DNA from: Staphylococcus simulans
GTDB lineage: Bacteria > Bacillota > Bacilli > Staphylococcales > Staphylococcaceae
Reading direction: 5' to 3'
NCBI RefSeq assembly: GCF_003043455.1
Contig: NZ_PZGG01000007.1
Location: forward strand, 1-59,965
DNA length: 59,965 nt
The position numbers and the translations under genes are program-made. The notes under the pieces are model-generated. The model made no database searches. It was not told the origin of the DNA and saw only the letters and a list, made by a program, of their open reading frames with translations. Below, piece after piece: positions 39,120 to 50,226 of this stretch. Each line of letters begins with the position of its first letter. Position 1 is the first letter of the stretch.

Positions 39120-39271
39120 TATTCAAACTCCTATACTTCTTTTTGACATTTATTAGAGAATTAATGAGTGCTCGAAAGTTCAAATTCCATCAAATTACTT
39201 TGAGCATTTTATTAACTGTTAACCCGTATACATTTTATCAAATAAATGCGTTTTCTTCTAGTTGATAAACT

Positions 39272-41962
39272 CTATTGTGCGGTTAATCGCTTTAAAATTT
39301 TACTGAATTTTTGCAGATTGCCGATTTGCTGATTAAATGCTTTCAACGTATGCATAAAGAAGTGTTGATAGTTACTTTTGATTAAACGATCATCGAATGA
39401 AACAATGATGCCTTTATCATTCTCGTTACGAATTAAACGGCCTAATCCTTGTCTGAATCGAATGACTGCATCAGGCAGTACATAGTCTTTAAACGTTGAT
39501 ACAAATTCTGAATCCATTAACCAATATTTTGTATTGTTTTGATTCATAAACGGCAATTTAGCAATCATGACACATTTAATTCCATCACCTTGGAAGTCGA
39601 AACCTTCAAAGAATGTTCCTGTTCCTAATAAGATAGCTTTATCAAAGCTGTTGAATTGTTGAGCGATTTTATAGTTTTGACTGTTATTTTGCTGAGATAA
39701 AATAATATAATCATCAAAATTAGGTAAATCATTCAGTAATTCTTGGACATGGTACATCATTTTATAGCTGGTAAAGAGTACTAAGCATTTAGATTCGGTC
39801 ATATTTACATATTCAGTAATATAGCTGACTATCGCGTGTTCATACTTCTCTACTTCACGATAATTATAAGGTTCTACATCATTTGGTATAAATATAGTGG
39901 CTTTATTATGATTTTCAACCACGTCATCTATGATGTACGTATTGAATTCAGCATCTTGATTAAACCACTTTTTATACGCTTCAAATGAACCATTAAATGT
40001 TAATGTACCTGAAATAAAGGTCAAGGCATTAAATTTATCTAAGATTTGATGAGAAAGAATATCTTTCACTTTATAATCTTTAACATAAATAGTGATTGTA
40101 GATTTCTGTTCTAAGTTTTTAATAGATAAAAAGCATGTGTGATCAGCTTTTAAGCTTTGTTCAATCGCACGGAAGTGATCATTGATATACAGTAAATGTT
40201 TACGAATCGATTTGATTGTTTTATGACTCATACCATTAAAGTATTCTAAAGTTAAATTCAACTTATGAATAATTTCATGAATGTCTTTTAAAATAGGTGC
40301 TTTATCAAACTGATTTACAAAGTGTATCTTATGATTATCATCATCATGAATCGTTGACTCATGGATAATATCAAAAATAGTTGTAAATAATTGTTCATTT
40401 AATTCGTGAATGTCATTTACTGCTGTTTTTAATCCGAAAACATCTATTGGCGGAATATCAAGTCTTTCTAATATACGTTTTTGTTCAAGCCGATCTACTG
40501 CTTTTAATAACTTTTCATTCTCTGTTTTACCAATTAAACCCAGTTGATATTTGATATCTGAATAACTGAGTTCATTTGTGACTTGGTCTAAGGCATAATC
40601 TGGTAAGCGATGTGCTTCGTCAATAATACAGTCTTCAAATAATTGATAGATACTGTTTTCTTGTGAAGCATGAATTAAATGTGCATGGTTTGTAATACCG
40701 ATTTGGATATTTTGAGCATTCCGCTTTAAGAAATTATAGTAATGAATATCGTGGCGGACGGGCACATAAGTTTCTGCTTTTTGTTCTAAATACATTTTTT
40801 GTCCGCCCTTAAGATTCAACTCTTGAATATCCCCTGTTTCTGTATGGGTAATCCAAATTAACAACTGCATTTTAAGTAAAGTTACATCATAGTTCTGCGT
40901 CTCATCTTTTAGAATTTGACTAATCAGTCCTAAAGAAATATATTCGCGTTTACTTTTGATAATCGCCGCATTGATACGATAGCCAAGCACTTTTTCTAAA
41001 GTTGGTATTTCATGTTCTAACAATTGATTTTGCAACAACTTCGTATTCGTAGAAATCATCACATGCTGTTTTGTTTCAATATTATACATAAGCGCTGCAA
41101 TTAAATACGCGATAGATTTACCAGAACCTAAAGGTGCTTCAATCAATGCTTTATCATTATGCATGAGTTGATCTAGGATAATTTCTGTTAAATAAAGCTG
41201 TTTTGGTCGATATGTGAATCCTAAAGCATCGATAACCTTCTTATAAAAATCTTCTGTTGATCCTTCAAAGTCAATAGAAGGTGCTTTGAAATCGACTTGT
41301 TTTCTATAGATAATTTGTTCAAATTGTGCGTATTGTTGATCTAATGGTTGATTACCGTGATGACGAACCATTTCAAATAGAACATCATGTAGTTGATATT
41401 TTAAATCTTTACTTAAATAATAGAGTTGTTTTAATGTATCCGTAGGCAATGCATTCAATACATTGAAAGCTTTAATCATGAGTTTAGCAGTAGTAGCTGC
41501 ATCTTCATCTGCACGATGGGCATTATTCAATGGAATATTATGGTTTTCTGCTAATTCGCTGAGTTGATAACTTTTATCTGTCGGAAATGCAATTTTAAAT
41601 AATTCTACAGTATCAATAGTTTTTCTTGGATGGTAAGTAATATTACATTTTCTAAATGCATTTTTTAAAAAGTTTAAATCAAAAGAGACATTATGTGCGA
41701 CAAACACACAATCCTTCAATACTTCATATACTTCATCTGCTATTTCATGAAAGTATGGCGCTTGTGTCAACATAGCGTCTTCGATGGACGTGAGTGCCTG
41801 GATGAAAGGCGGAATTTCTAAGTCTGTCTTTATTAAAGAGTGGTATGAACCGACAATTTCATAATTACGTACAAATGTAATACCGATTTGGATAATCTCA
41901 TCATAATCCTTTTGGTTACCTGTCGTTTCTAAATCTACCACTGCATAAGTGGTTTGACTCAC
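39272..41962 (-). CDS. dinG: DinG family protein with N-terminal 3'-5' exonuclease
   Basis: 896-aa protein. Residues 1-165 form a DEDDh exonuclease domain ([28 protein letters not shown]). The rest is an XPD/DinG-type superfamily 2 ATPase region with Walker [17 protein letters not shown] and the C-terminal [11 protein letters not shown] and [10 protein letters not shown]. The Fe-S cysteines of classic DinG/XPD helicases are not evident. S. aureus DinG was reported as an exonuclease without helicase activity, which would fit. Start GTG with GGAGG 7 bases upstream. birA lies 15 bases away. Confidence 0.93.
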   Translation of the reverse strand: MSQTTYAVVDLETTGNQKDYDEIIQIGITFVRNYEIVGSYHSLIKTDLEIPPFIQALTSIEDAMLTQAPYFHEIADEVYEVLKDCVFVAHNVSFDLNFLKNAFRKCNITYHPRKTIDTVELFKIAFPTDKSYQLSELAENHNIPLNNAHRADEDAATTAKLMIKAFNVLNALPTDTLKQLYYLSKDLKYQLHDVLFEMVRHHGNQPLDQQYAQFEQIIYRKQVDFKAPSIDFEGSTEDFYKKVIDALGFTYRPKQLYLTEIILDQLMHNDKALIEAPLGSGKSIAYLIAALMYNIETKQHVMISTNTKLLQNQLLEHEIPTLEKVLGYRINAAIIKSKREYISLGLISQILKDETQNYDVTLLKMQLLIWITHTETGDIQELNLKGGQKMYLEQKAETYVPVRHDIHYYNFLKRNAQNIQIGITNHAHLIHASQENSIYQLFEDCIIDEAHRLPDYALDQVTNELSYSDIKYQLGLIGKTENEKLLKAVDRLEQKRILERLDIPPIDVFGLKTAVNDIHELNEQLFTTIFDIIHESTIHDDDNHKIHFVNQFDKAPILKDIHEIIHKLNLTLEYFNGMSHKTIKSIRKHLLYINDHFRAIEQSLKADHTCFLSIKNLEQKSTITIYVKDYKVKDILSHQILDKFNALTFISGTLTFNGSFEAYKKWFNQDAEFNTYIIDDVVENHNKATIFIPNDVEPYNYREVEKYEHAIVSYITEYVNMTESKCLVLFTSYKMMYHVQELLNDLPNFDDYIILSQQNNSQNYKIAQQFNSFDKAILLGTGTFFEGFDFQGDGIKCVMIAKLPFMNQNNTKYWLMDSEFVSTFKDYVLPDAVIRFRQGLGRLIRNENDKGIIVSFDDRLIKSNYQHFFMHTLKAFNQQIGNLQKFSKILKRLTAQ

Positions 41963-41977
41963 ATGATCGCCTCCTTT

Positions 41978-42949
41978 CTATAAATCTATATCTGCACTCA
42001 TCAAACGATGGTTTGTACCTTCTTCATCTTCAACTAATAAAAATCCATCTTTATCAATATCTATAGCTTGACCACTAAATTGTTCGTCATTTTCTGTGAA
42101 CTTCAAAGTTCTATGCCAGATATTAGAATGTGTTCTATATTCATCTCTGATAGATTCAAAAGGTACAGTTAAAAATTGGATATAACGTTTCTTCATATTC
42201 TTCAATAATGTATCTAAAAAAGCATAGCGATCTATTTTTTGATCTGCATGTTCAAAAATACTTGTTGCACGATGTGCAATGTCTTCTGGAAATTCATCCA
42301 CATGTTGGTTCATATTGATTCCGATACCACAGATAACAGCTTCTATACCATCGCTGTTTGCGGACATTTCTGTTAAGAATCCACACACCTTTTTCGAACC
42401 GATATAAATATCATTTGGCCATTTAATTTCAACCTTATCTTTAGAAAATGGTTGAATAGATTCTCGAATTGCTAAGGCCATAAATAGATTAAATGTAGTG
42501 ATTAACGAAAAAGGTACTTTAGGACGAAATACTGCACTCATCCATAGACCTTTCCCTTTTGCGGAATCCCAAAAACGATTGAAGCGGCCACGACCTTTGG
42601 TTTGTTCATTGCTTAGTACTAACATCGCATTTTGATGGCCAACCATTTTTTGTTTTGCAGCAAGTTGTGTCGAGTCAATCGTATCATAAACATAGACATC
42701 ATCGAAAAAGCCTTGTGTATATACAATTTGTTCTACGATACCAGGATACCAAGTATCTGCAAGTTGTTCTAATTGATGGCCTCTATGATTGACAGAATGA
42801 ATGACACATCCTTCTGCTTTTAACTGATCAATAATTTTCTTTACTGCAGTTCTGGAAATTTGTAATTGTTCTGCTATCATTTGACCAGATATATACTCTG
42901 GTTGATTGTCGTATAATATTTTAACGACATCTTGACTATATTTAGACAT
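41978..42949 (-). CDS. birA: Biotin-protein ligase and biotin repressor BirA
   Basis: 323-aa bifunctional protein. It attaches biotin to carboxylases and represses biotin genes. The N-terminal winged helix (residues about 1-62, [17 protein letters not shown]) is present. The ligase domain has the biotinyl-AMP loop [11 protein letters not shown] and KWPNDIYI, and a C-terminal SH3-like domain follows. It overlaps cca by 8 bases and leads into dinG after 28 bases. Confidence 0.95.
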   Translation of the reverse strand: MSKYSQDVVKILYDNQPEYISGQMIAEQLQISRTAVKKIIDQLKAEGCVIHSVNHRGHQLEQLADTWYPGIVEQIVYTQGFFDDVYVYDTIDSTQLAAKQKMVGHQNAMLVLSNEQTKGRGRFNRFWDSAKGKGLWMSAVFRPKVPFSLITTFNLFMALAIRESIQPFSKDKVEIKWPNDIYIGSKKVCGFLTEMSANSDGIEAVICGIGINMNQHVDEFPEDIAHRATSIFEHADQKIDRYAFLDTLLKNMKKRYIQFLTVPFESIRDEYRTHSNIWHRTLKFTENDEQFSGQAIDIDKDGFLLVEDEEGTNHRLMSADIDL

Positions 42950-44141
42950 TTGCTTTCACCCATTTTATAATTTCACTTTGTTCATTTTGCAACTCATGAT
43001 TGATAATGGTACATTCTATTTTTCTAAGCACGTCTTTTAACCACGGGCCGCCTTTTCGATTTAATGTTTCTAATATGATTTTACCATTGATAGCGATGTC
43101 ACTTCTTTTGGAAATCACTAAATCATTGTAAACCGTTTTAATTGATTCTTGATTCATTATTAAAGGATTTCCTAAAGAAATCTGATTTTCATTTAATGTT
43201 TCATGCATCGACAATATATAAGATAATACAGGCAAGCTATAGTCGTAAACTAAAAGACGTAATGCTTTTTTATCTGAAAGTGTTTCAAGTTTTTCAAACA
43301 CAGTACAGTACATTTTAACTTTCTTTTTCATTTCATTACTTATTTTCAATTCCGCTAATGCACCATTAACTTCAGGTTGTTTATACATCATCACAGCAAG
43401 CATTAATTCTAATGAAATCGGTTCGCAAATAGAAATTTGAGACATCTTGTAATTTTTGAAAAATGGTACATAATCAAAGAAATTCAACTCAAGTAATAAC
43501 GGATAAACATGTGCTACATCTTTACCAGCTAGTAACTTGGTTAATTCAACAATAATTCTTTCGATGGATAAATACGCGGTATCAGCCATACGATGTTTCA
43601 TTGCTTTGAAAGTGTCAGTTTCTATTTCAAATCCTAATTGTGATTTAAAACGTAAACCTCGCAGAATACGTAAAGCATCTTCTGTAAATCGCTCTTCTGC
43701 AGGCCCTACTGTGACAATCCGCTTTTGTTTAATATCTTCATATCCTCCGAAGTAATCTCTAATTGTAAAATCAGTATCCATCGCAATCGCATTCATCGTA
43801 AAGTCTCTTCGCTCTACATCCTTGTATAAATCACGTACAAAGAATACCTCATCAGGTCGTCTATGATCTTTATATTCACCTTCAGCACGATACGTTGTGA
43901 CTTCATAATTTTCATTTTGATAAACGACATTGATTGTTCCATGTTCTTTCCCTATAGGAATTGTATGCTCAAATATCGCTTCAATTTCTTCAGGTGCAGC
44001 ACTGGTAGTTATATCAATATCATGGATTGGACGATCCATTAAATAATCACGGACAGAGCCTCCTATAAAATAGGCTTCAAATCCATTATCTTGTATTTGA
44101 TTTAAAATAGGTGCAGCTTTTAAAAATAAGTCTTTGTTCAT
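42942..44141 (-). CDS. cca: CCA-adding tRNA nucleotidyltransferase
   Basis: 399-aa class II nucleotidyltransferase that builds or repairs the 3' CCA end of tRNAs. The head domain has [20 protein letters not shown] with the DxD metal pair. [10 protein letters not shown] and the nucleotide-recognition segment [12 protein letters not shown] also appear. Neck, body and tail follow. Overlaps bshA by 4 bases and birA by 8 bases, an operon of translation-coupled genes. Confidence 0.95.
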   Translation of the reverse strand: MNKDLFLKAAPILNQIQDNGFEAYFIGGSVRDYLMDRPIHDIDITTSAAPEEIEAIFEHTIPIGKEHGTINVVYQNENYEVTTYRAEGEYKDHRRPDEVFFVRDLYKDVERRDFTMNAIAMDTDFTIRDYFGGYEDIKQKRIVTVGPAEERFTEDALRILRGLRFKSQLGFEIETDTFKAMKHRMADTAYLSIERIIVELTKLLAGKDVAHVYPLLLELNFFDYVPFFKNYKMSQISICEPISLELMLAVMMYKQPEVNGALAELKISNEMKKKVKMYCTVFEKLETLSDKKALRLLVYDYSLPVLSYILSMHETLNENQISLGNPLIMNQESIKTVYNDLVISKRSDIAINGKIILETLNRKGGPWLKDVLRKIECTIINHELQNEQSEIIKWVKANV

Positions 44142-45265
44142 GATTTTCCTTCTAACATTTGGTTGTAGTAATATTCATATTGATCTGCGATTAACTCAGA
44201 ATTGAAGCGTTCTGTTACGTCTTTCAGCATTTGTTCACGAATACGTTGATACAGCGCATCATTCGTTAGTAATTCAATCGCATACTCACTTGCTTTATCG
44301 CTGTCTCCAATATCTACAATAAAGCCAGTTTCTTCATGTTTAATCACTTCTTTAATACCGCCAGCTGTTGAACCGATAGGTACAACACCTGTTTTCATTG
44401 CTTCTAGTAATGTTAAACCAAAACTTTCCTTTTCACTTAACAAGAGTACTAAATCAGACATTTGATAAAATTGGTTCACAAACTCTTGTTTTCCTAAAAA
44501 CATCACATCGTCTTCTATGTTTAATTCACGTACTAACCGTTTCATTTCCATTAATTCTGGACCATCACCAAGTAAAAGTAACTTAGATGGTATTTGATCA
44601 TGTACTTTTTTGAATGTCTCGATAATCGTATCAATTCGTTTTACCTGTCTAAAGTTTGAAACGTGAATTAATACTTTCTCATCTGGTTTTATGCCATAGA
44701 CTTTTTTCAACGCATCGTTACGTTTTGTCGGAAAATCAATTTCTCTGACAAAGTTATAAATCGGTATAATTTCTTTATCAGTACCGATGATTTCTTGTGT
44801 TTGATGTGCTAATGATTTACTTACACTTGTTACAACATCGCTGTTTTCAATTCCAAACTTAATCGCATCTTTAAGAGAATGATCAAAACCAAGAACAGTA
44901 ATATCCGTACCGTGTAAGGTTGTCATAATTTTAACGTCTTTGCCTGACATTTGACGTCCTAATATGCCGCAAATCGCATGAGGTACAGCATAGTGCATAT
45001 GTAGAATATCTAAATCATATTCACGAATAACTGATGCGATTTTAGTGCTTAAACTGATATCATAAGGTGGATATTGAAACACTGCATATTGATTGACTTC
45101 AACTTGGTGGAAAGTAATATTTGGAAGTGGTTTTCTAATGCGAAACGGTAAGTTTGAAGTGATAAAGTGGACATCATGTCCTCTTTCAGCAAGAGTTATC
45201 CCAAGTTCAGTAGCAATAATACCTGAACCTCCCATAGAAGGATAACATGTAATTCCTATCTTCAT
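44138..45265 (-). CDS. bshA: BshA, N-acetyl-glucosaminyl L-malate synthase
   Basis: 375-aa GT4 glycosyltransferase that joins UDP-GlcNAc and L-malate, the first step of bacillithiol synthesis. The N-terminal [19 protein letters not shown] is the family start. The donor site shows [16 protein letters not shown] and the EX7E-like [11 protein letters not shown]. Bacillithiol is the low-molecular-weight thiol of staphylococci, and the brxA product in this window uses it. It overlaps cca, and ypjD lies 36 bases upstream. Confidence 0.95.
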   Translation of the reverse strand: MKIGITCYPSMGGSGIIATELGITLAERGHDVHFITSNLPFRIRKPLPNITFHQVEVNQYAVFQYPPYDISLSTKIASVIREYDLDILHMHYAVPHAICGILGRQMSGKDVKIMTTLHGTDITVLGFDHSLKDAIKFGIENSDVVTSVSKSLAHQTQEIIGTDKEIIPIYNFVREIDFPTKRNDALKKVYGIKPDEKVLIHVSNFRQVKRIDTIIETFKKVHDQIPSKLLLLGDGPELMEMKRLVRELNIEDDVMFLGKQEFVNQFYQMSDLVLLLSEKESFGLTLLEAMKTGVVPIGSTAGGIKEVIKHEETGFIVDIGDSDKASEYAIELLTNDALYQRIREQMLKDVTERFNSELIADQYEYYYNQMLEGKS

Positions 45266-45300
45266 TTCAAACCGACTCTCCTTTATCTCTCTATCTAATT

Positions 45301-45618
45301 TTATTTACGTTCAAAACGATTTTTATCTCGTGTATTAAATTTGTGCATTGTTTCATCGAAACTTTCAGTCATATCGATGTCTAGTGAGTTTGCTATACAT
45401 AATAAGACGAACAAGTTGTCACCAAGTTCGGCTTTAATTGTATTTTCTTCTTCAGTGTCTTTCTTTTTCTTTTCTCCATACACATGATTGATTTCTCTAG
45501 CAAGTTCCCCGACTTCTTCTGTTAAACGTGCTAAATTAGCAAGGGGTGAGAAATATCCTGCTTTAAATTGGCCGATGTATGCATCGACTTCTTTTTGCAT
45601 TTCTGACATTGTTTTCAT
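45301..45618 (-). CDS. ypjD: MazG-type nucleotide pyrophosphohydrolase YpjD
   Basis: 105-aa all-alpha NTP pyrophosphatase. The metal-binding EEVGELAREINH and the downstream ELGDNLFVLLCIAN give the EExxE...ExxD pattern of MazG proteins. It probably hydrolyses non-canonical nucleotides. The longest frame starts three codons earlier, at an ATG directly adjoining GGAG; the next ATG is 9 bases after GGAG and is preferred. It lies at the head of ypjD-bshA-cca-birA-dinG. Confidence 0.88.
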   Translation of the reverse strand: MKTMSEMQKEVDAYIGQFKAGYFSPLANLARLTEEVGELAREINHVYGEKKKKDTEEENTIKAELGDNLFVLLCIANSLDIDMTESFDETMHKFNTRDKNRFERK

Positions 45619-45700
45619 GCATTTCATCTCCTTACATCTTATCTCCTAGTATATCTTATATTTTTTTATTATGCATTTTAAGTGCAATCACAAGCTAAAT

Positions 45701-45729
45701 AAAAAAACCTTGCTGCGAGAGCAAGGTTT
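45701..45729 (-). terminator. Rho-independent terminator after the zinc peptidase gene
   Basis: 10-bp perfect stem AAACCTTGCT/AGCAAGGTTT (45705-45714 with 45720-45729), then TTTTTTTATTT on the minus strand. Confidence 0.85.
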
Positions 45730-45744
45730 CAACACTTTATTGAA

Positions 45745-46440
45745 TTAATCGCTTGAGCGTGCAATTAAGATAAATCTTAATAATTCAGCAACTGCAACTG
45801 CTGTAGATGCTACATATGTCATAGCTGCGGCACTCAATACTTTGCGTGCATGTTTATATTCTTTGTCATTAACGATATGCAATGATTTGATATTATTCAT
45901 CGCACGTTTACTCGCATCAAATTCTACCGGTAATGTGATGATTGAGAATAACACTGCAAATGCCATTAAGAAAATCCCAATCCATAACGCTGTAGAACCG
46001 ATTGCCATTTGCATCGACGTTAATACGATACCTGCCATAATTAAAATGTATGACAAGCTGCTGCCGATATTTGCTAATGGGAACAATGCGTGTCTGAATC
46101 TCAAGTAGAAATAACCTTGAGCGTCTTGAATCGCATGCCCTACTTCGTGTGCTGCAATCGCTGTTGCCGCAACACTTGGACGATTGTAGTTCGCAGGAGA
46201 TAAACGAATTACTTTTTTAGTCGGGTCATAGTGGTCTGATAGGAAACCTTGACCTTCTAGTACTTCAACATCATTGATACCATTGGCGTGTAAAATTTCT
46301 TCAGCCACTTCTCGTCCAGTTTTACCACTTGTCGATCTGACTTGTGAATATTTTTCGTAATTAGATTTAACTTTATGTTGTGCCCAAAGCGGCAAAATCA
46401 TTAATATTGCAAAATAAATTATCATACTTACTAAAGACAA
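45745..46440 (-). CDS. Membrane zinc metallopeptidase, YugP family
   Basis: About 231-aa integral membrane protein of the YugP family of zinc peptidases. Its catalytic motif HEVGH is in AAHEVGHAIQ, with four or so hydrophobic segments: one at the N-terminus, two in the centre and one at the C-terminus. It may take part in membrane protein turnover; substrates are unknown. The longest frame starts at a GTG (46449) that belongs to the AAAGGAGTGA ribosome site. TTG at 46440, 8 bases after GGAG, is the more likely start, though a database may keep the GTG. Confidence 0.85.
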   Translation of the reverse strand: MSLVSMIIYFAILMILPLWAQHKVKSNYEKYSQVRSTSGKTGREVAEEILHANGINDVEVLEGQGFLSDHYDPTKKVIRLSPANYNRPSVAATAIAAHEVGHAIQDAQGYFYLRFRHALFPLANIGSSLSYILIMAGIVLTSMQMAIGSTALWIGIFLMAFAVLFSIITLPVEFDASKRAMNNIKSLHIVNDKEYKHARKVLSAAAMTYVASTAVAVAELLRFILIARSSD

Positions 46441-46466
46441 AATGCTCACTCCTTTATAACATTATT

Positions 46467-47081
46467 TTACTGAGAACGTAAACTTTGGTCAATTAATTTG
46501 CGCTGTAACAACGGTTTTAAATAAAAGTACAAAATAATGCATAGCATACTTAATATAAACGCAATATAAGCAACCAGTTCTAAATGTGTATCGATAAATG
46601 GATAATATGGAAACTGCATAAAGACGTAGTCTATTAAATCATTATGGAATATCCAAATGATCGCAATGATGCCTGCACCTAAAGTAATTTTGAAACGTGG
46701 ATAAAATAGTATAGCTTCAAACGCCATAATGCCATGAGAGATTAATAACATCATACCGCTGATTGTAATTTCATCGTATTGATAAAATAAAATCAAATTC
46801 ATAATTACTGCCCACACACCATATTTGATTAAGGTCATAAACGCTAACGCTTCTATGATGCTGCTTTGTTTATTTAAGAGCAGTAGTAATATCGCAATAC
46901 ACAAAAAGAGTGAAGCTGTCGGACTATCTGGAATGAATATCCAATAATACCATGCAGCTTCCTTTAACTGGCTTCCATACCATATGTAACCGTAAACTGT
47001 ACCTAATATATTACAAATTAAAACTAATAAAAGAAATGGGCGTGCATATAACGCCCATCTCCACCACTGTAAGATACTCAT
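46467..47081 (-). CDS. ypjA: YpjA family membrane protein (DUF1405)
   Basis: 204-aa membrane protein with about six hydrophobic segments; the family function is unknown. It starts MSILQWWRWALYARPF; the start was moved three codons in because the first ATG abuts AAAGGA while this one is 9 bases away. In Bacillus, ypjA follows qcrABC and ypiF. Here it directly follows ypiB, and no qcr gene is in between. Confidence 0.83.
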   Translation of the reverse strand: MSILQWWRWALYARPFLLLVLICNILGTVYGYIWYGSQLKEAAWYYWIFIPDSPTASLFLCIAILLLLLNKQSSIIEALAFMTLIKYGVWAVIMNLILFYQYDEITISGMMLLISHGIMAFEAILFYPRFKITLGAGIIAIIWIFHNDLIDYVFMQFPYYPFIDTHLELVAYIAFILSMLCIILYFYLKPLLQRKLIDQSLRSQ

Positions 47082-47086
47082 CGCCT

Positions 47087-47644
47087 TCATTCCTTTGTTG
47101 GGAAGTTATAAGATTTTGCTTTAATCGTGTTTAATAAGTGAGACAGTCGATAGAAATATTCAGGATCATTGATTTGTAAACTTAAATCTATCGTGTTTTG
47201 CAGACGGTGAATCAATGATATTTCTGCTTGTGGCGTAGTAGTAACCGCATGCAGATCGCTTAAATGAGATGTGTATTCTGGTGAGGTTAATAATTGTGCT
47301 AATAAAACTTCATCGATACGGACATCTCTTTTAGGAATGTGAATTTTTATATCGAACATAGGCTTTTCGTAAGCGATAAGGCGAAAAATCTCATTGGTAT
47401 TATGATATTGCTTACGATTAAGTGTAAGCTTGATTCCTATGCTTAATGTGTCATTAACCGCTAATTCTAGTGTATTGCGGTGTGGTAACGGTTCATCTAC
47501 AAAATATACACTTTCTAAACGTTGAATGTCAGACTTGATGAGATTCAATACCCATACGCTGATTCTTGATTTGAACTCATATTGAAAGAGTAAATAATCA
47601 ATCAAGTTTTTCTTCTGCAGATTTAAACTTTCATAATCTTTCAT
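47087..47644 (-). CDS. ypiB: YpiB family protein
   Basis: 185-aa soluble protein of the YpiB/UPF0302 family (N-terminal LIDYLLFQYEFKSRISVWVLN is typical). Family members may carry a C-terminal IDEAL-type segment; here the end (SHLLNTIKAKSYNFPTKE) shows no clear copy. Function unknown. It follows the TPR gene after 17 bases and precedes ypjA, the order conserved in Firmicutes. Confidence 0.82.
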   Translation of the reverse strand: MKDYESLNLQKKNLIDYLLFQYEFKSRISVWVLNLIKSDIQRLESVYFVDEPLPHRNTLELAVNDTLSIGIKLTLNRKQYHNTNEIFRLIAYEKPMFDIKIHIPKRDVRIDEVLLAQLLTSPEYTSHLSDLHAVTTTPQAEISLIHRLQNTIDLSLQINDPEYFYRLSHLLNTIKAKSYNFPTKE

Positions 47645-47661
47645 TAAAATTCACCAACACC

Positions 47662-48909
47662 TTAATCGTATTGCAGTCGTTCAGCTTCTTGTTGCCATTC
47701 ATCATTATTCGGATCAAGTTCTAATAATTTCGGTAATAGTAATTTAGCTTGTTCAATTTGTCCTGTTTCAATTAAGAAGAAATAATAATCTCCTAAGTAA
47801 TCAGGGTTGTTTTCAAACGTAGGATAAGCTAAATCAAAGAAGTGTTGCGCCTCTTTATCGCGTTCTTCAGCGCCTAAGGCATAAGCTAAGTTCCACATAA
47901 AGCGAGGGTCTAAATCATCCTCACTTGCATACTGCAAGAGTCTAATAATCGATTCATTATCTTCTTTAGTTCGATAATAACTGCTGAGTTCAATTAATGG
48001 CTCTTGGTATGCATTGTCTACTTCTAATGCATTAAGTAAGAGTTTAACCCCTTTTTCAGCATCGCCTTGATCTAATTCAAGTTTCCCTGTTGATAGCATT
48101 AACTCCTTGTAAAAGGCATTAAGACGTAATCCTTCATGTCCAACTTCAATGGCTGAGTTATAATCTCTTTGCTGTAAGTAAAGCTGTTGTAAATAATAAT
48201 AACCTTGAATATAATCAGGATCTTTTTCCATCAACGTGCTCATGATTTTAATAGCCTCTTGGACTAATTCATTTTTCTCATATGCAAGTGCTTTTTTCAT
48301 ATAATCTTCCGGTGTCATATCCTGTTCATGAATATCATCATACAGTTTAATCGCATCATCGTAATTACCGCTTTGTAAGGCGCTATCAGCAAGACGTGCA
48401 TACAAATTGACACCATTGACCATGTATTCTCCAGTTTCTAAAACAGTTTCGTATTCTGCTGATGCACGTAGATATTGTCCATCGAAGTACATTAATTCAG
48501 CAAGTGCGAAATGTAAGACAGGATCATTTGGCTCCAACTCGATTGCTTCTTGAACTTTATCAATCGCAACTTCCAGCATATTAATCTGTTGATATAAATC
48601 TGCTTCTAACATTAAACGCTCAGTAGTTAAATCTGCTTGGCTTAAATATTCTAAAGCTTCATCAGTTTTGTCCTCTGAAATCAATCCATCAATAAAATAA
48701 ATTAATAGTTCAGGTTCGTTCGGATATTTATTGTATAAAGCTCTGAATACTTCTAATCCTTGAGGTGTTAAACCATAGTTGTAAAGTGTTTCACCTAACA
48801 TGAATAATGTATCATCGTCAGCTGTTGAAATAGCTTGTTCAACTCTGCTGTCTAGGTTATCTATTTTTTGCAGATGAATATCATCAATTAATTTTTGTGT
48901 ATCTTCCAT
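47662..48909 (-). CDS. ypiA: TPR-repeat protein YpiA
   Basis: 415-aa acidic cytosolic protein made almost wholly of tetratricopeptide repeats, at least nine (for example PNEPELLIYFIDGLI, PNDPVLHFALAELMYFDG, DPDYIQGYYYLQQLYLQQ). Such solenoids bind partner proteins. No enzyme motif is seen. The gene lies directly after aroA (about 9 bases) and before ypiB, the order known in Bacillus (aroE/aroA-ypiA-ypiB). Role unknown. Confidence 0.88.
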   Translation of the reverse strand: MEDTQKLIDDIHLQKIDNLDSRVEQAISTADDDTLFMLGETLYNYGLTPQGLEVFRALYNKYPNEPELLIYFIDGLISEDKTDEALEYLSQADLTTERLMLEADLYQQINMLEVAIDKVQEAIELEPNDPVLHFALAELMYFDGQYLRASAEYETVLETGEYMVNGVNLYARLADSALQSGNYDDAIKLYDDIHEQDMTPEDYMKKALAYEKNELVQEAIKIMSTLMEKDPDYIQGYYYLQQLYLQQRDYNSAIEVGHEGLRLNAFYKELMLSTGKLELDQGDAEKGVKLLLNALEVDNAYQEPLIELSSYYRTKEDNESIIRLLQYASEDDLDPRFMWNLAYALGAEERDKEAQHFFDLAYPTFENNPDYLGDYYFFLIETGQIEQAKLLLPKLLELDPNNDEWQQEAERLQYD

Positions 48910-48918
48910 ACTTTCATA

Positions 48919-50217
48919 TTATCCTTTCTGTGCTATTGATTTAAGTAAAGGCAAGAATTCTGGGAATGAAGTGTTCACTGAATCGAATCGTTTAATGTGA
49001 AGCGGTTCTTCACCAAGTAAAGATGCGATGGCCAAGGTCATACCAATGCGGTGATCGGTATACGAACTTACCTCTGCTGCATGTTCGAATGTAGATGGAT
49101 GAATCACAAAGCCATCGTTAGTTGGATGAACTTCAAAGCCAAGTAGACCCAGTTCGTCTGAAGTTGTTTCAATGCGATTGGTTTCTTTGAATTTTAATTC
49201 TTCCGCATCTTTAATGACACTTGAACCTTGTGCTTGTGTACATAATAAAGCAATGATTGGAATTTCATCAATGGCGCGTGTAATTAATTCACCTGACATA
49301 TCAATTGGTTTTAAGCCTGGTGTGTATTGAATGCGGAGAGAAGCGGTTGGTTCTGCACCCTCATTGACATTGAAAATTTCAATGTTCGCATTCATTTTCT
49401 GTACTACATCTATAATACCAGAACGTGTCTCATTCATTCCGACATTATGAATCGTAATATCACTATCAGGTGTAATTAATGCAGCGACAATAAAGAATGC
49501 AGCTGATGAAATATCACCAGGCACTTTGAAATCTCTTGCTTGAATAGACTTAATCGCACGTGGTGTTGTTTCAATTTTCATCCCTTCAGTTTTAATAGGT
49601 ATTTGATAGTGCGCAAACATAGTCTCTGTATGATTGCGTGTAATACCAATCTCTTTGATTACAGAAGGCTCATCTGAAAACAAGCTCGCAAAAAGAATTG
49701 CACTTTTAACTTGTGCACTTGCTACAGGCATTTTATAGTCGATACCTTTTATGTGACCTTTACTGATAATTAATGGTGTGTAATTGCCATCTATACCGCG
49801 AATAGCGGCTCCCATTTCAGTTAAAGGATCAATCACTCTATTCATAGGTCGTTTACCGATAGATTCATCGCCAGATAAAACAGATTCAATTCCTAACCCA
49901 CTAAGTAATCCAGCCATGATACGTGTTGTAGTACCTGAATTACCAGTATATAAAGTTTGATGTGGCGTAACGAAGTTTTGATAACCTGGAGAATTTACAA
50001 CTACTTTATCATTTTCAACTTTAAATTCAACACCAAGTTGGCGGAATATTTGAATTGTACGTAAGCAATCTTCAGCCAACAAAGGTTTATAAATGGTAGA
50101 TTGTCCTTCTGCTAATGAACTTAACATAATTGCTCGGTGTGTCATAGATTTATCGCCAGGTACTTCTATTTCACCGCGTAAAGGACCTTGAACATTAATT
50201 TCTTCAGTTTTACTCAT
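48919..50217 (-). CDS. aroA: EPSP synthase
   Basis: 432-aa 3-phosphoshikimate 1-carboxyvinyltransferase of the shikimate pathway; it joins shikimate-3-phosphate and PEP. Key segments are GDKSMTHRA (substrate phosphate), [17 protein letters not shown] (the class II type found in Gram-positives, whose S. aureus member is naturally less sensitive to glyphosate) and [13 protein letters not shown]. The longest frame starts at a GTG; I prefer the ATG three codons in ([11 protein letters not shown]), which gives the S. aureus length of 432. It follows aroB directly. Confidence 0.95.
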   Translation of the reverse strand: MSKTEEINVQGPLRGEIEVPGDKSMTHRAIMLSSLAEGQSTIYKPLLAEDCLRTIQIFRQLGVEFKVENDKVVVNSPGYQNFVTPHQTLYTGNSGTTTRIMAGLLSGLGIESVLSGDESIGKRPMNRVIDPLTEMGAAIRGIDGNYTPLIISKGHIKGIDYKMPVASAQVKSAILFASLFSDEPSVIKEIGITRNHTETMFAHYQIPIKTEGMKIETTPRAIKSIQARDFKVPGDISSAAFFIVAALITPDSDITIHNVGMNETRSGIIDVVQKMNANIEIFNVNEGAEPTASLRIQYTPGLKPIDMSGELITRAIDEIPIIALLCTQAQGSSVIKDAEELKFKETNRIETTSDELGLLGFEVHPTNDGFVIHPSTFEHAAEVSSYTDHRIGMTLAIASLLGEEPLHIKRFDSVNTSFPEFLPLLKSIAQKG

Positions 50218-50226
50218 TGGTTTCAC

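Noticed and set aside
39120-39271. T-box leader before asnS
   Set aside because: At about 150 bases it is too short, and there is no AGGGTGGNACCGCG-type antiterminator block.
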